From Episyrphus balteatus (lineage: Eukaryota; Arthropoda; Insecta; Diptera; Syrphidae), in contig NC_079135.1 of the NCBI RefSeq assembly GCF_945859705.1, forward strand, positions 24,492,501 to 24,556,500: DNA of 64,000 nt, read 5' to 3'. Position numbers and translations under genes: made by a program. Position 1 is the stretch's first letter. Every line of letters starts with the position of its first letter. Shown piece after piece: positions 11,259 to 23,700 of this stretch. A model generated the notes under the pieces. The model did no database searches. It was not told the DNA's origin and saw nothing but the letters and a program-made list of their open reading frames with translations.

Positions 11259-13383
11259 AGTTTTGATAAACAACTTAAAACATTCACCTTAAAAACTAGG
11301 TTGAAACGTGTGTTTAAATATTTTTGTTGACTGATGGTTTGATTTTTACCTAGCAGAAGGAGCCAGTTTGAATGGAAGAGAAAAATCGGCAATACTAATT
11401 CGGCATGGAGAGAGTTCTCAATCATGAATGATTTAAAGTCGCAAAAATATTTACACAACACGTTAATCCATTTAAATTTATTTTAAGCCTCGTAGAAACA
11501 AATTAGAGTTGCAAATTAGAAAAGAAGTATGCAAATGACGTGAATATGCATTTCCCGATTGTTGGTAAAATAGAATTACTATTACACAAAACAATATGTT
11601 AATGTTAACAAGCAACCAAAAAAAAAAAACAAAAATAAATTATGAACTTATCTATTGAAAGTAAACCATTAGCAATTAAAAATAAAAGTTCTAGGTCAAC
11701 AATGTATTGCTTTTTATTTAATTTTATTTTTTATTATTATCAATCAACTGCGAATTAAGAAGAAAGTTAGGTCTAAAAACTCCTGTACAAGCAAATGCAA
11801 AAATACCACCATGCATTGTGGAGGCTTACCGCCGACTTCTGAGGTCAACCTGGCGAGCCACACAGGCTCCACACCTTGACATGTATTAGCGTCGAATAAA
11901 AAGAATAAGAAGAATCAAACCAGTTACGAAATTTCGAATGGAATAGCATTTAATTTGTTGCTTCAAGACAAAGGCAATTTCGTTCATAGAGATCATTTAA
12001 CACTTCAAAAACGCTTACTTGATTAAAACTTAAGCCTTATTAAAGCCAATTTGTCTGTTATGTACTATTTATAGTAGAAACTTTGTTAAGGGCTTTGTTT
12101 TTTTTCTGCAAAATGATTTCTATTAGAGGATATTCCAACTTACTTCGCCATGTTACCAACAATTGGAACATTTCGTGTAAGATCGCCTGGGGAAAGATGA
12201 GATATTTGGTCCTTTATCGATTTTTTTGTTGTTGACGAAAAGGGAACAAAACTATAACAGTAGATAAGAACAATGTTCAGGGAATTTTTCGACTGGGAGA
12301 CCTTATCCCGAATACAATTTCATCGAAATAAAAACTCTTTATGAACATGAAGAGCGATTTCCTTAAGCTTCATCAAAAATGAGGCAGGAGTAAAGATAAG
12401 TATCAATTAACATTTTAAATTTAAAAAAAAATTACACTAAGAGACATACAAATTGTTAAAATTACGAAATCATCTTTTAAAATTATTTACAGCTCCAAAT
12501 GCAGTACCTATGCTATAAGATTTCTTCAATAACAAAGAATTTTTGAAAATTATTGGAGCCGTTTGAAAAAAATAATTTTCACGACTTAGTCACACGCACC
12601 GTTGTAAACCCGTTCGGACCCAGCGTTATTCTCATGTAACATATTTTTAAAAATTCGTAAAAAATATTCCATTAAATATTTTGTTGGCTTAAATGAAAGA
12701 TAATAATGCCTAGTTACTGGATTATTACAAAAAGTTAGTCGAATATCATACTTTTAATTTTTTTTTTATCGAAAAAGGGACAAATTCACATTTGCTTTTG
12801 ATTTTGTGCAAAAAAATTTTTTAATATTATGGTCATAATTTTGAAAAAGAGATATAAAAAATGTTAATCCAGAAAGTGTTTTGTTTTTTGGCTTACAAGA
12901 ATTAGCATACATTATTGTTCCATATTCAAATTTTTGAGCCGAAAAAATAGTCGGCTAGGTAGGAAATATTTTAGTTTGAAGGCAATTGTGAAGCAAAACA
13001 AACTTTTTGAGCGGCCGATACTTAATAGTTGTAGTGTGCGCACTTTCATACTGAATAAGAGACCGATTCAACTGATGGCCGATAGAAAGTTTGTAGTATG
13101 CGGGGGCTCTTAAGATAACTAAAACTCTTTCGTACAATCAAAAGTAAGGAATCAAGAAAACGGTTCTATGACAGGTTCGGTTATGAGCGGTTCAGAAAAT
13201 ATTTTTTTATTTCAAAAGTAAGAATTTATTTGGTACAGTGGATTTATTTTTTTAATTAAAATCTTTAGAGCCGCTTTTGAGAAAAATCTCTTTAAAAATC
13301 GAAAAAAAAATTTATATCATAAATAGAGCTGGTAAAAAAAACCCTCTAGTGATACATTTCGTTAGTAATTCCTTATTTGATTA
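11259..13383. other. Intergenic DNA with a possible LINE tail
   Basis: No gene is seen. At about 11810-11915 a GC-richer tract with GGTCAACCTGGCGAGCC ends in a purine-rich AATAAAAAGAATAAGAAG run, which looks like the 3' end of a non-LTR retrotransposon; this is only suggestive. At 13000-13110 there are short GGCCGATA words in two copies. Confidence 0.35.
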
Positions 13384-13554
13384 AGCCTGGTACGCAGCTC
13401 GCTCTAAATTTTAGCTCCCATACAAATTATATTTTAGCTCCCATACAAATTATCGAAAATTTTTATCTGAGCTAAAATGGATCCCATACAAATAATCGAT
13501 AACTTGTGGGAATTTTATCTCGGGTAAAATTTAGCGCGAACAGCGTGCCAGGCT
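13384..13554. mobile_element. 171-bp foldback MITE, TTA duplication
   Basis: Ends AGCCTGG[T/C]ACGC are inverted copies (right end GCGTGCCAGGCT), flanked by TTA at 13381-13383 and 13555-13557. Internal TTTTAGCTCCCATACAAATT words occur as two direct copies and as part of the foldback. Non-coding. Confidence 0.65.
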
Positions 13555-13917
13555 TTAATTGCTCAAAAACAGAACTGAAAATAAAAAAATGTTCCACATA
13601 CGCCACAGTGCCCACAAACTGCAAACAAAACGAAATGGTTCAAGTTGGTTAAATTTTTCAAACTTTTTATGTGAAACTTTTAGAACCTAAATTTAAACAA
13701 AAAAAACTGAATCCGGTTTGTAAAGTAAAAAAAATAACTTCCTCAATTGCTTTTTGAGCTCCAAAAAAGTACCTACGCTCTTTTTGATTTCTTTTATTGA
13801 TGAGCAAAAAAAAAAAACAATTATCAAAATCGTTAGAAACGTTAAAAAAATAAAGAACAAAATTGGTACCAACATAATGCTATTTTGTAGGAACTATTAG
13901 AGAACACCTTTAACTAA

Positions 13918-14855
13918 TAGCGTTTTCGTTTGGTCGTCCGGGACTGTCCGGAATTCTTCCGAACGATTCTGAAACTGTTCGTTTGGCACTCAATGACAGT
14001 TCTAATTCTGAAAAGAAGAGAAAATCGATTCTGAATTTTGAGGCAGAATCAAAACCAGAATCACGCACACATGTTCACACTTAAGACGTCAAAGTAATAA
14101 AATGTCATTCTTTGTTGTTCATTTCTCAATTTTTAGATTTTTAACTATGCACAAACTTTAAACTATATTAAAATAAAGTGAAAAAAACAAAAAAAGAATA
14201 GATAACTTAATAATAATAAAAAAAAATAAAAAAACAAAACTTTCATCAGACGTTCGCATTTGATGTTTCACAAATACAAAGAAACCCAAACTTCAGAATC
14301 AAAAAAAAGTATACAACACCAGAGATGGCAGAGTAGATTACGTCAGGTAATCTACTCGGTTAACTACGCGTAGTTAATCGAATAAACTACTCGCTTGATT
14401 TGTTTCATGTACTACCTACATTTGCTACGTGCAATAACTACATAAAAAATGTTATATTTCAAAAATATTTAAAAAAAATAGCTGTGTTTTCGTGAGAATT
14501 TGGTTTCGTAAAGTAAAACCTTTTCAAAGAAACCACCCCAAGTCCATCTGGTTTCAAATATTCTATTCAAATTTACACTATCACAGCTATGTATTTCGAT
14601 TTGAATAAGACTTTGACAATTTGGTGGTAAAATTGGCATTTCAAACTACATTTTGACGTCTAGCGCTACGTCTGCTACATTTAATTACGTTAACTACATT
14701 AAACTACGTTAACTACCTCATTTATGTAGTAGACGTAACAAATGTAGGAAATCAAAAAAAATCCAATTTTTGCCATCTCTGTACAACACTGATCGTTTGG
14801 CATTCCGGATCGGACAGTCCCGGACAGTTCTAAGAATTCCCAAACGAAAACGCTA
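13918..14855. mobile_element. Harbinger-like MITE interrupted by a hAT MITE
   Basis: The ends TAGCGTTTTCGTTTGG and CCAAACGAAAACGCTA are perfect inverted repeats, flanked by TAA on both sides (13915-13917, 14856-14858). The interior has several GATTCTGA/TCAGAATC words. A second, uninterrupted copy in the opposite orientation lies at 36233-36707 and shows that the 462-bp block at 14320-14781 is a later insertion. Confidence 0.85.
14320..14781. mobile_element. hAT MITE with 8-bp target duplication
   Basis: The terminal repeats are CAGAGATGGCA and TGCCATCTCTG. The flanks are identical 8-bp copies of TACAACAC (14312-14319, 14782-14789), the hAT signature. Ends are rich in TAACTAC/GTAGTTA words. 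It is nested inside the element at 13918-14855, and the related element at 36233-36707 retains the empty site. Confidence 0.88.
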
Positions 14856-14972
14856 TAAGAATTCAGAAAAAACTCAATGGCCCATTTGAAAAATAAAACA
14901 TCCCAAATGATTGATACTATTTTTAGATCTTTATTTTCATATTCAACACCAATCGTATTTTAAACCAAAAAA

Positions 14973-16724
14973 TTATAACATATTTTCAAAATTACTCGTT
15001 TCACAGCTGTTCGGCTTTATTTCCATTACATAAAATCCATTTGTATTTGCATTATTTTCCCTAAACTTGCAATCTGCAAATTGTAGTGTTCTAGAAGTTA
15101 TACATAATATATTTTTAAATAGGGGATTACACAAATTAAAAAAAAAAATAAAAAATCTTACCCATTGGCATTAAATTCTCCAACCATGTTCAAAAATGTC
15201 TCACTTTGTACAACTTGAGTTTTAGAAAACGGAACTGGAACTGGACTTTTGAACATCAAAAAGAAATCATCACCATGTACAGTACCTATGGAATAAAAGC
15301 AGAAATACAGTACTTATACTCATAAATTTAATAACAAACTTACCAAATGAAATATCAAAACGTCTTGAAATCATTTGTCCAATACCCAAAGGAGCTGGAC
15401 TATCAAAAACATAGGCATAAACTGGAGAATTAGTATATTGCTTATGTAATTTCCATGCATTCCTAACTCCATTAGCAAACAAAAGATCAGTATACATATT
15501 CTGTACAAGTTTATAATTTTCGGCAGAAAATCTCTTGTTTCCTAAATATTTCTCTCTAAGGCTATTAGAATAGGCATCTAATTGATTTTCATCAACAGAA
15601 TTCTCAAAGAAAAGATTCACAGGAGCCAATTCATTCCAACGATCATTCAAAATTTCAATCATTTCTTTGCCATTTGAATCTTGTTGCATCAATTCAGCGG
15701 CATTATATCCTCCATCGTCCTTTGAATATGAAGCTAGCCATGGAATTTGAGCTGATTTTCCACTTTTAATTATATTTTCTGGATGTTCAGAAAGGAATGC
15801 ATTCGAAACAGTTTTCGACTCAATCACAGGTCCAAAAACAATAGCTGGATTATAGCCAATATTTTGAAGTTTACTAACTGCCCGAACTATATCAGCAGCT
15901 TTCTTCTTTTTCAAACATAATTTAATAGATGATGAAGTCTCAGTAGGACAATCCAAGTGTTTAGCCAATGCAATAGCTCTTCTAGCTGGATTTTTCATAA
16001 TTACCCAATCACAAAATGAAGTTCCACTCAATGAAACAGCACGTTTAGCAATTTTTTCAAAATTCTTATTCATCATTTGCAAATGTACCGAAGCTGCTCC
16101 AGCTGAAAATCCAAATGCTGTGATACTTTCCGGGTCACCATTAAAAGCAGCCACATTAGCTTTTGTCCATTCCAAAGCTAATAGCTGATCTTTTAATCCG
16201 AAATTTCCAGATATCACATCATCTCCGGTACTAAGAAAGCCCAAAGGTCCCAGACGATAGTTCATCTTAACAACAACTGTGTCTTGTCGTTTCATTAAGT
16301 AATCGTGACCACTTTGGTCAGCAGTTCCAAACATAAAAGCTCCACCATGGATTAGAACCACAACTGGATATTTCTTATTACCTCCAATGCTGGGAGTGTA
16401 TATATTTATCGTTAGGCAATCTTCTTGACCATCTAATAGGTCTTCCTTGAATAAATATTGATCCCATTGCATGCATTTGGGTGGAGATTTGGTTGCATCT
16501 CGAATATCAGACCAATTTCCGGTAAACGGTTTTGGAGGTTCAAATCGATTTTCGCCAATTGGTGGCTCTGCATAGGGAATTGATTCGAAGGAAAAGTAGC
16601 TTCCATGATTTAGACCTCGAATTTTGCCATTTGGAAGTTGAACAATTGGATCAGATGGTGTTTGGATGGAATATATTGGCACAGTACAAAATATTAGTAA
16701 AATTAATTTTGCTAAAATTGTCAT
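14973..16724 (-). CDS. Beta-esterase (Est-6/Est-P type), copy A
   Basis: Secreted type-B carboxylesterase of the alpha/beta-hydrolase fold. Exons 16724-15344, 15285-15162 and 15090-14973 join in frame to 540 residues, the usual family length. A hydrophobic signal peptide (residues 1-20) precedes DPIVQLPNGKIRG. The oxyanion loop is HGGAF at 126-130. The triad is complete: Ser207 in GFSAG, an Asp at 337 in SKDDGGY in place of the commoner Glu, and His464 in FGTVHGDD. Cys84-Cys103 would form the usual first disulfide. The ORF is open 31 codons further upstream, but the start at 16724 gives the proper signal peptide. A poly(A) signal (AATAAA, minus) lies at 14930-14935. Est-6 and Est-P are the nearest known relatives; substrate is unknown. 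It is the most diverged copy of the cluster and is cut off from the others by the satellite. Confidence 0.93.
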
Positions 16725-16933
16725 TGTTGTTCTAGAGAGTAACGAAGCTATCACGGTAACGGTCGAATAGAAACTAGCGAAATATGTTTTGAACTTGAAT
16801 CCAAAATTATGATTCAATTTTAGGTCTGATAACCTTTCACTTTGTCACCAAATTTTGTCTGTCCTATCTTAACTAAGCTGAGCGGTTCTATCTCTCTCTA
16901 TGCAAATGTCTAGTCTACGCCCGACTTATTTGA

Positions 16934-16940
16934 AGATAAG
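16934..16940. promoter_or_regulatory. GATA site upstream of Est-A
   Basis: AGATAAG lies 210 bp upstream of the Est-A ATG, at nearly the same distance as in the four other esterase copies. GATA factors commonly drive fat-body and gut genes in flies, so this is a plausible control site. No convincing TATA box was found for this copy. Confidence 0.4.
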
Positions 16941-17723
16941 CCATTGAATGGTCCAATGTAAATAAAAATAAATCTATCGCACCCCAAAGCGTTTTTGTTT
17001 TACCTATTCCATATTCGACAGATGGAATAGTTTTAAGTTTAATAGTCAGATTTATGAATAAATAATCTAATTGACACACTTTTTTTTGCTGTGGGTATTG
17101 TATTATTCATCCATAAACCTGGTTATAGAAGTGTTCTTAATAACTAAACAGCTTATATCAATTATTATTATCATATTAGCCATTGATATGGTAATGAGCT
17201 GTACAAAATGATTGGCAATTTAAATGTTCAGAACTTCTGGTATACAATTATATTGTAATTTATTGGATTCGTTTTTTTTACATAGGTACATTAACCCCTT
17301 TGATAGAGGAAAGAAACTATAGACAAGCTTGATGAAGTAGTTTTGTTTGATGATGTTGTTATTCCTAATTAAACAAGTTAATAGTTTGATTTTGATAGAT
17401 AGATTCATTGCAAACATTTATAAGCACGATGATGATACCTATACGCTTTTTATGTTGAAAGCATAACAGGTACAGTTTAGGGTGATAGTAAGGCCCTTTT
17501 CATTCAATTTTTGTTGGTTAAGAAGATATAAATAATTATAATTATATATTTTTTTAAATGCTGAAAAATTTATAGGGAAACGAAATTTCCCTGGAGATTT
17601 CAGATATTCTAAATGTTAGACATTCTTTCCGTCTACCTGACCACTGTAGCGTTTTTGAAGCGTATATTCTGGTGATATAGAAGGTCTTACTATCTTAACT
17701 CAAGGAAAACATGATAATCTTCA
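16941..17723. other. Intergenic DNA between Est-A and the satellite
   Basis: AT-rich unique-looking sequence with no protein-like frame and no clear repeat ends. The satellite begins abruptly at 17724 after the word ATAATCTTCA. Confidence 0.4.
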
Positions 17724-20700
17724 ATGCCCCACGTGGGGCATTTCCAGATGCCCCACGTGGGTCATTTCAAATGCCCCACGTGGGTCATTTCAAATGCCCC
17801 ACGTGGGTTATTTCAACATGCCCCACGTGGGTCATTTCCAAATGCATCTGGAAATGCCCCACGTGGGGCATTTGGAAATGACCCACGTGGGGCATTTGGA
17901 TATGACCCACGTGGGGCATTTGGAAATGACCCACGTGGGGCATCTGGAAATGCCCCACGTGAGGCATTTGAAAATGACCCACGTGGGGCTATTGGAAATG
18001 ACATTTGGGTTGCATTTGGAAATGCCCCACGTGGGGCTTTTGGAAATGACCCACGTGGGTTATTTCCAAATGCCCCACGTGGGTCATTTCCAAAAGCCCC
18101 ACGTGGGGCATTTCCAGATGCCCCACGTGGGGCATTCCCAAATGCCCCCCAAATGTCATTTCCAGATGCCCCACGTTGGTCATTTCCAAATACCCCACGT
18201 GGGTCATTTCCAAATGCCCCACGTGGGGCATTTCCAAATGCAACCCAAATGTCGTTTCCAAATGCCCCCCAAATGTCATTTCAAATGCCCCACGTGGGTC
18301 ATTTCCAAATGCCCCCCAAATGTCATTTCCAAATGCCCCACGTGGGGCATTTCCAAATGCCCCCCAAATGTCATTTCCAAATGCCCCACGTGGGTCATTT
18401 TCAAATGCCCCACGTGGGTCATTTCCAAATGCCCCACGTGGTCATTTCCTAATGCCCCACGTGGGGCATTTCCAGATGCCCTACGTGGGTCATTTCCAAA
18501 TGCCCCACGTGGGTCATTTCCAAATGCCTAACGTGGGTCATTTCCAAATGCCTTACGTGGGTAATTTCCAAATGCCCCACGTGGGTCATTTCCAAATGCC
18601 CCAGGTGGGTCATTTCAAAATGCCCCACCTGGGTCATTTCCAAATGCCCCACCTGGGTCATTTCCAAATGCCCCACCTGGGTCATTTCCAAATGCCCCAC
18701 TTGGGGCATTTCCAGATGCCCCACGTGGGTCATTTCCAAATGCCCCACGTGGGTCATTTCCAAATGCCCCACGTGGGTCATTTCCAAATGCCCCACGTGG
18801 GTCATTTCCAAATGCCCCACGTGGGTCATTTCCAAATGCCCCACGTGGGGCATTTCCAGATGCCCCACGTGGGTCATTTCCAAATGCCCCACGTGGGTCA
18901 TTTCCAAATGCCCCACGTGGGTCATTTCCAAATGCCCCACGTGGGTCATTTCCAAATGCCCCACGTGGGGCATTTCCAGATGCCCCACGTGGGGCATTTC
19001 AAATGCCCCACGTGGGTCATTTCCAAATGCCCCACCTGGGTCATTTCCAAATGCCCCACCTGGGTCATTTCCAAATGCCCCACCTGGGTCATTTCCAAAT
19101 GCCCCACCTGGGTCATTTCCAAATGCCCCACGTGGGTCATTTCCAAATGCCCCACGTGGGTCATTTCCAAATGCCCCACGTGGGGCATTTCCAGATGCCC
19201 CACGTGGGTCATTTCCAAATGCCCCACGTGGGTCATTTCCAAATGCCCCACGTGGGTCATTTCCAAATGCCCCACGTGGGTCATTTCCAAATGCCCCACG
19301 TGGGGCATTTCCAGATGCCCCACGTGGGTCATTTCCAAATGCCCCACGTGGGGCATTTCCAGATGCCCCACGTGGATCATTTCCAAATGCCCCACGTGGT
19401 GCATTTCCAGATGCCCCACGTGGGTCATTTCCAAATGCCCCACGTGGGGCATTTCCAGATGCCCCACGTGGGGCATTTCAAATGCCCCACGTGGGTCATT
19501 TCCAAATGCCCCACGTGGGTCATTTCCTAATGCCCCACGTGGGTCATTTCCAAATGCCCCACGTGGGTCATTTCCAAATGCCCCACGTGGGGCATTTCCA
19601 GATGCCCCACGTGGGGCATTTCCAGATGCCCCACGTGGGTCATTTCCAAATGCCTCACGTGGGTCATTTCCAAATGCCCCACGTGGGTCATTTCCAAATG
19701 CCCCACGTGGGGCATTTCCAGATGCCCCACGTGGGGCATTTCAAATGCCCCACGTGGGTCATTTCCAAATGCCCCACGTGGGTCATTTCCAAATGCCCCA
19801 CGTGGGTCATTTCCAAATGCCCCACGTGGGGCATTTCCAGATGCCCCACGTGGGGCATTTCAAATGCCCCACGTGGGTCATTTCCAAATGCCCCACGTGG
19901 GTCATTTCCAAATGCCCCACGTGGGTCATTTCCAAATGCCCCACGTGGGGCATTTCCAGATGCCCCACGTGGGTCATTTCCAAATGCCCCACGTGGGGCA
20001 TTTCCAGATGCCTCACGTGGGTCATTTCCAAATGCCCCACGTGGGTCATTTCCAAATGCCCCACGTGGGTCATTTCCAAATGCCCCACGTGGGTCATTTC
20101 CTAATGCCCCACGTGGGTCATTTCCAAATGCCCCACGTGGGTCATTTCCAAATGCCCCACGTGGGGCATTTCCAGATGCCCCACGTGGGTCATTTCCAAA
20201 TGCCTCACGTGGGTCATTTCCAAATGCCCCACGTGGGTCATTTCCAAATGCCCCACGTGGGTCATTTCCAAATGCCCCACGTGGGTCATTTCCTAATGCC
20301 CCACGTGGGTCATTTCCAAATGCCCCACGTGGGGCATTTCCAGATGCCCCACGTGGGGCATTTCAAATGCCCCACGTGGGTCATTTCCAAATGCCCCACG
20401 TGGGTCATTTCAAATGCCCCACGTGGGTCATTTCCAAATGCCCCACGTGGGTCATTTCCAAATGCCCCACGTGGGGCATTTCCAGATGCCCCACGTGGGG
20501 CCATTTCCAAATGCCCCACGTGGGTCATTTCCAGATGCCCCACGTGGGTCATTTCCAAATGCCCCACGTGGGTCATTTCCAAATGCCCCACGTGGGGCAT
20601 TTCCAGATGCCCCACGTGGGTCATTTCCAAATGCCCCACGTGGGGCATTTCCAGATGCCCCACGTGGGGCATTTCAAATGCCCCACGTGGGTCATTTCCA

Positions 20701-23700
20701 AATGCCTCACGTGGGTCATTTCCAAATGCCCCACGTGGGTCATTTCCAAATGCCCCACGTGGGTCATTTCCAAATGCCCCACGTGGGTCATTTCCTAATG
20801 CCCCACGTGGGTCATTTCCAAATGCCCCACGTGGGTCATTTCCAAATGCCCCACGTGGGGCATTTCCAGATGCCCCACGTGGGTCATTTCCAAATGCCTC
20901 ACGTGGGTCATTTCCAAATGCCCCACGTGGGTCATTTCCAAATGCCCCACGTGGGTCATTTCCAAATGCCCCACGTGGGTCATTTCCTAATGCCCCACGT
21001 GGGTCATTTCCTAATGCCCCACGTGGGTCATTTCCAAATGCCCCACGTGGGGCATTTCCAGATGCCCCACGTGGGGCATTTCAAATGCCCCACGTGGGTC
21101 ATTTCCAAATGCCCCACGTGGGTCATTTCAAATGCCCCACGTGGGTCATTTCCAAATGCCCCACGTGGGTCATTTCCAAATGCCTCACGTGGGTCATTTC
21201 CAAATGCCCCACGTGGGTCATTTCCAAATGCCCCACGTGGGGCATTTCCAGATGCCCCACGTGGGTCATTTCCAGATGCCCCACGTGGGGCATTTCCAAA
21301 TGCCCCACGTGGGTCATTTCCAAATGCCCCACGTGGGTCATTTCCAAATGCCCCACGTGGGTCATTTCCAAATGCCCCACGTGGGTCATTTCCGGATGCC
21401 CCACGTGGGTCATTTCCAGATGCCCCACGTGGGTCATTTCCAAATGCCCCACGTGGGTCATTTCCAAATGCCCCACGTGGGTCATTTCCAAATGCCCCAC
21501 GTGGGTCATTTCCAAATGCCCCACGTGGGTCATTTCCAAATGCCCCACGTGGGTCATTTCCAAATGCCCCACGTGGGGCATTTCCAGATGCCCCACGTGG
21601 GTCATTTCCAAATGCCCCACGTGGGTCATTTCCAAATGCCCCACGTGGGTCATTTCCAAATGCCCCACGTGGGTCATTTCCAAATGCCCCACGTGGGTCA
21701 TTTCCAAATGCCCCACGTGGGTCATTTCCAAATGCCCCACGTGGGTCATTTCCAAATGCCCCACGTGGGTCATTTCCAAATGCCCCACGTGGGTCATTTC
21801 CAAATGCCCCACGTGGGGCATTTCCAGATGCCCCACGTGGGTCATTTCCAGATGCCCCACGTGGGTCATTTCCAAATGCCCCACGTGGGTCATTTCCAGA
21901 TGCCCCACGTGGGTCATTTCCAAATGCCCCACGTGGGTCATTTCCAAATGCCCCACGTGGGTCATTTCCAAATGACCCACGTGGGGCATTTGGAAATGCC
22001 CCACGTGGGGCATTTCCAGATGCCCCACGTGGGGCATTTCAAATGCCCCACGTGGGTCATTTCCAAATGCCCCACCTGGGTCATTTCCAAATGCCCCACC
22101 TGGGTCATTTCCAAATGCCCCACGTGGGTCATTTCCAAATGCCCCACGTGGGTCATTTCCAAATGCCCCACGTGGGGCATTTCCAGATGCCCCACGTGGG
22201 GCATTTCAAATGCCCCCCGTGGGTCATTTCCAAATGCCCCACCTGGGTCATTTCCAAATGCCCCACCTGGGTCATTTCCAAATGCCCCACCTGGGTCATT
22301 TCCAAATGCCCCACCTGGGTCATTTCCAAATGCCCCACGTGGGTCATTTCCAAATGCCCCACGTGGGTCATTTCCAAATGCCCCACGTGGGGCATTTCCA
22401 GATGCCCCACGTGGGTCATTTCCAAATGCCCCACGTGGGTCATTTCCAAATGCCCCACGTGGGTCATTTCCAAATGCCCCACGTGGGTCATTTCCAAATG
22501 CCCCACGTGGGGCATTTCCAGATGCCCCACGTGGGTCATTTCCAAATGCCCCACGTGGGGCATTTCCAGATGCCCCACGTGGATCATTTCCAAATGCCCC
22601 ACGTGGGTCATTTCCAAATGCCCCACGTGGGTCATTTCCAAATGCCCCACGTGGGGCATTTCCAGATGCCCCACGTGGGGCCATTTCCAAATGCCCCACG
22701 TGGGTCATTTCCAGATGCCCCACGTGGGGCAATTCAAATGCCCCACGTGGGTCATTTCCAAATGTCCCACGTGGGTCATTTCCAAATGCCCCACGTGGGT
22801 CATTTCCAAATGCCCCACGTGGGGCATTTCCAGATGCCCCACGTGGGTCATTTCCAAATGCCCCACGTGGGGCATTTCCAGATGCCCCACGTGGGGCATT
22901 TCAAATGCCCCACGTGGGTCATTTCCAAATGCCCCACGTGGGTCATTTCCTAATGCCCCACGTGGGTCATTTCCAAATGCCCCACGTGGGTCATTTCCAA
23001 ATGCCCCACGTGGGGCATTTCCAGATGCCCCACGTGGGGCATTTCCAGATGCCCCACGTGGGTCATTTCCAAATGCCTCACGTGGGTCATTTCCAAATGC
23101 CCCACGTGGGTCATTTCCAAATGCCCCACGTGGGTCATTTCCTAATGCCCCACGTGGGTCATTTCCAAATGCCCCACGTGGGGCATTTCCAGATGCCCCA
23201 CGTGGGGCATTTCATATGCCCCACGTGGGTCATTTCCAAATGCCCCACGTGGGTCATTTCCAAATGCCCCACGTGGGTCATTTCCAAATGCCCCACGTGG
23301 GGCATTTCCAGATGCCCCACGTGGGGCATTTCAAATGCCCCACGTGGGTCATTTCCAAATGCCCCACCTGGGTCATTTCCAAATGCCCCACGTGGGTCAT
23401 TTCCAAATGCCCCACGTGGGGCATTTCCAGATGCCCCACGTGGGTCATTTCCAAATGCCCCACGTGGGGCATTTCCAGATGCCTCACGTGGGTCATTTCC
23501 AAATGCCCCACGTGGGTCATTTCCAAATGCCCCACGTGGGTCATTTCCAAATGCCCCACGTGGGTCATTTCCTAATGCCCCACGTGGGTCATTTCCAAAT
23601 GCCCCACGTGGGTCATTTCCAAATGCCCCACGTGGGGCATTTCCAGATGCCCCACGTGGGTCATTTCCAAATGCCTCACGTGGGTCATTTCCAAATGCCC

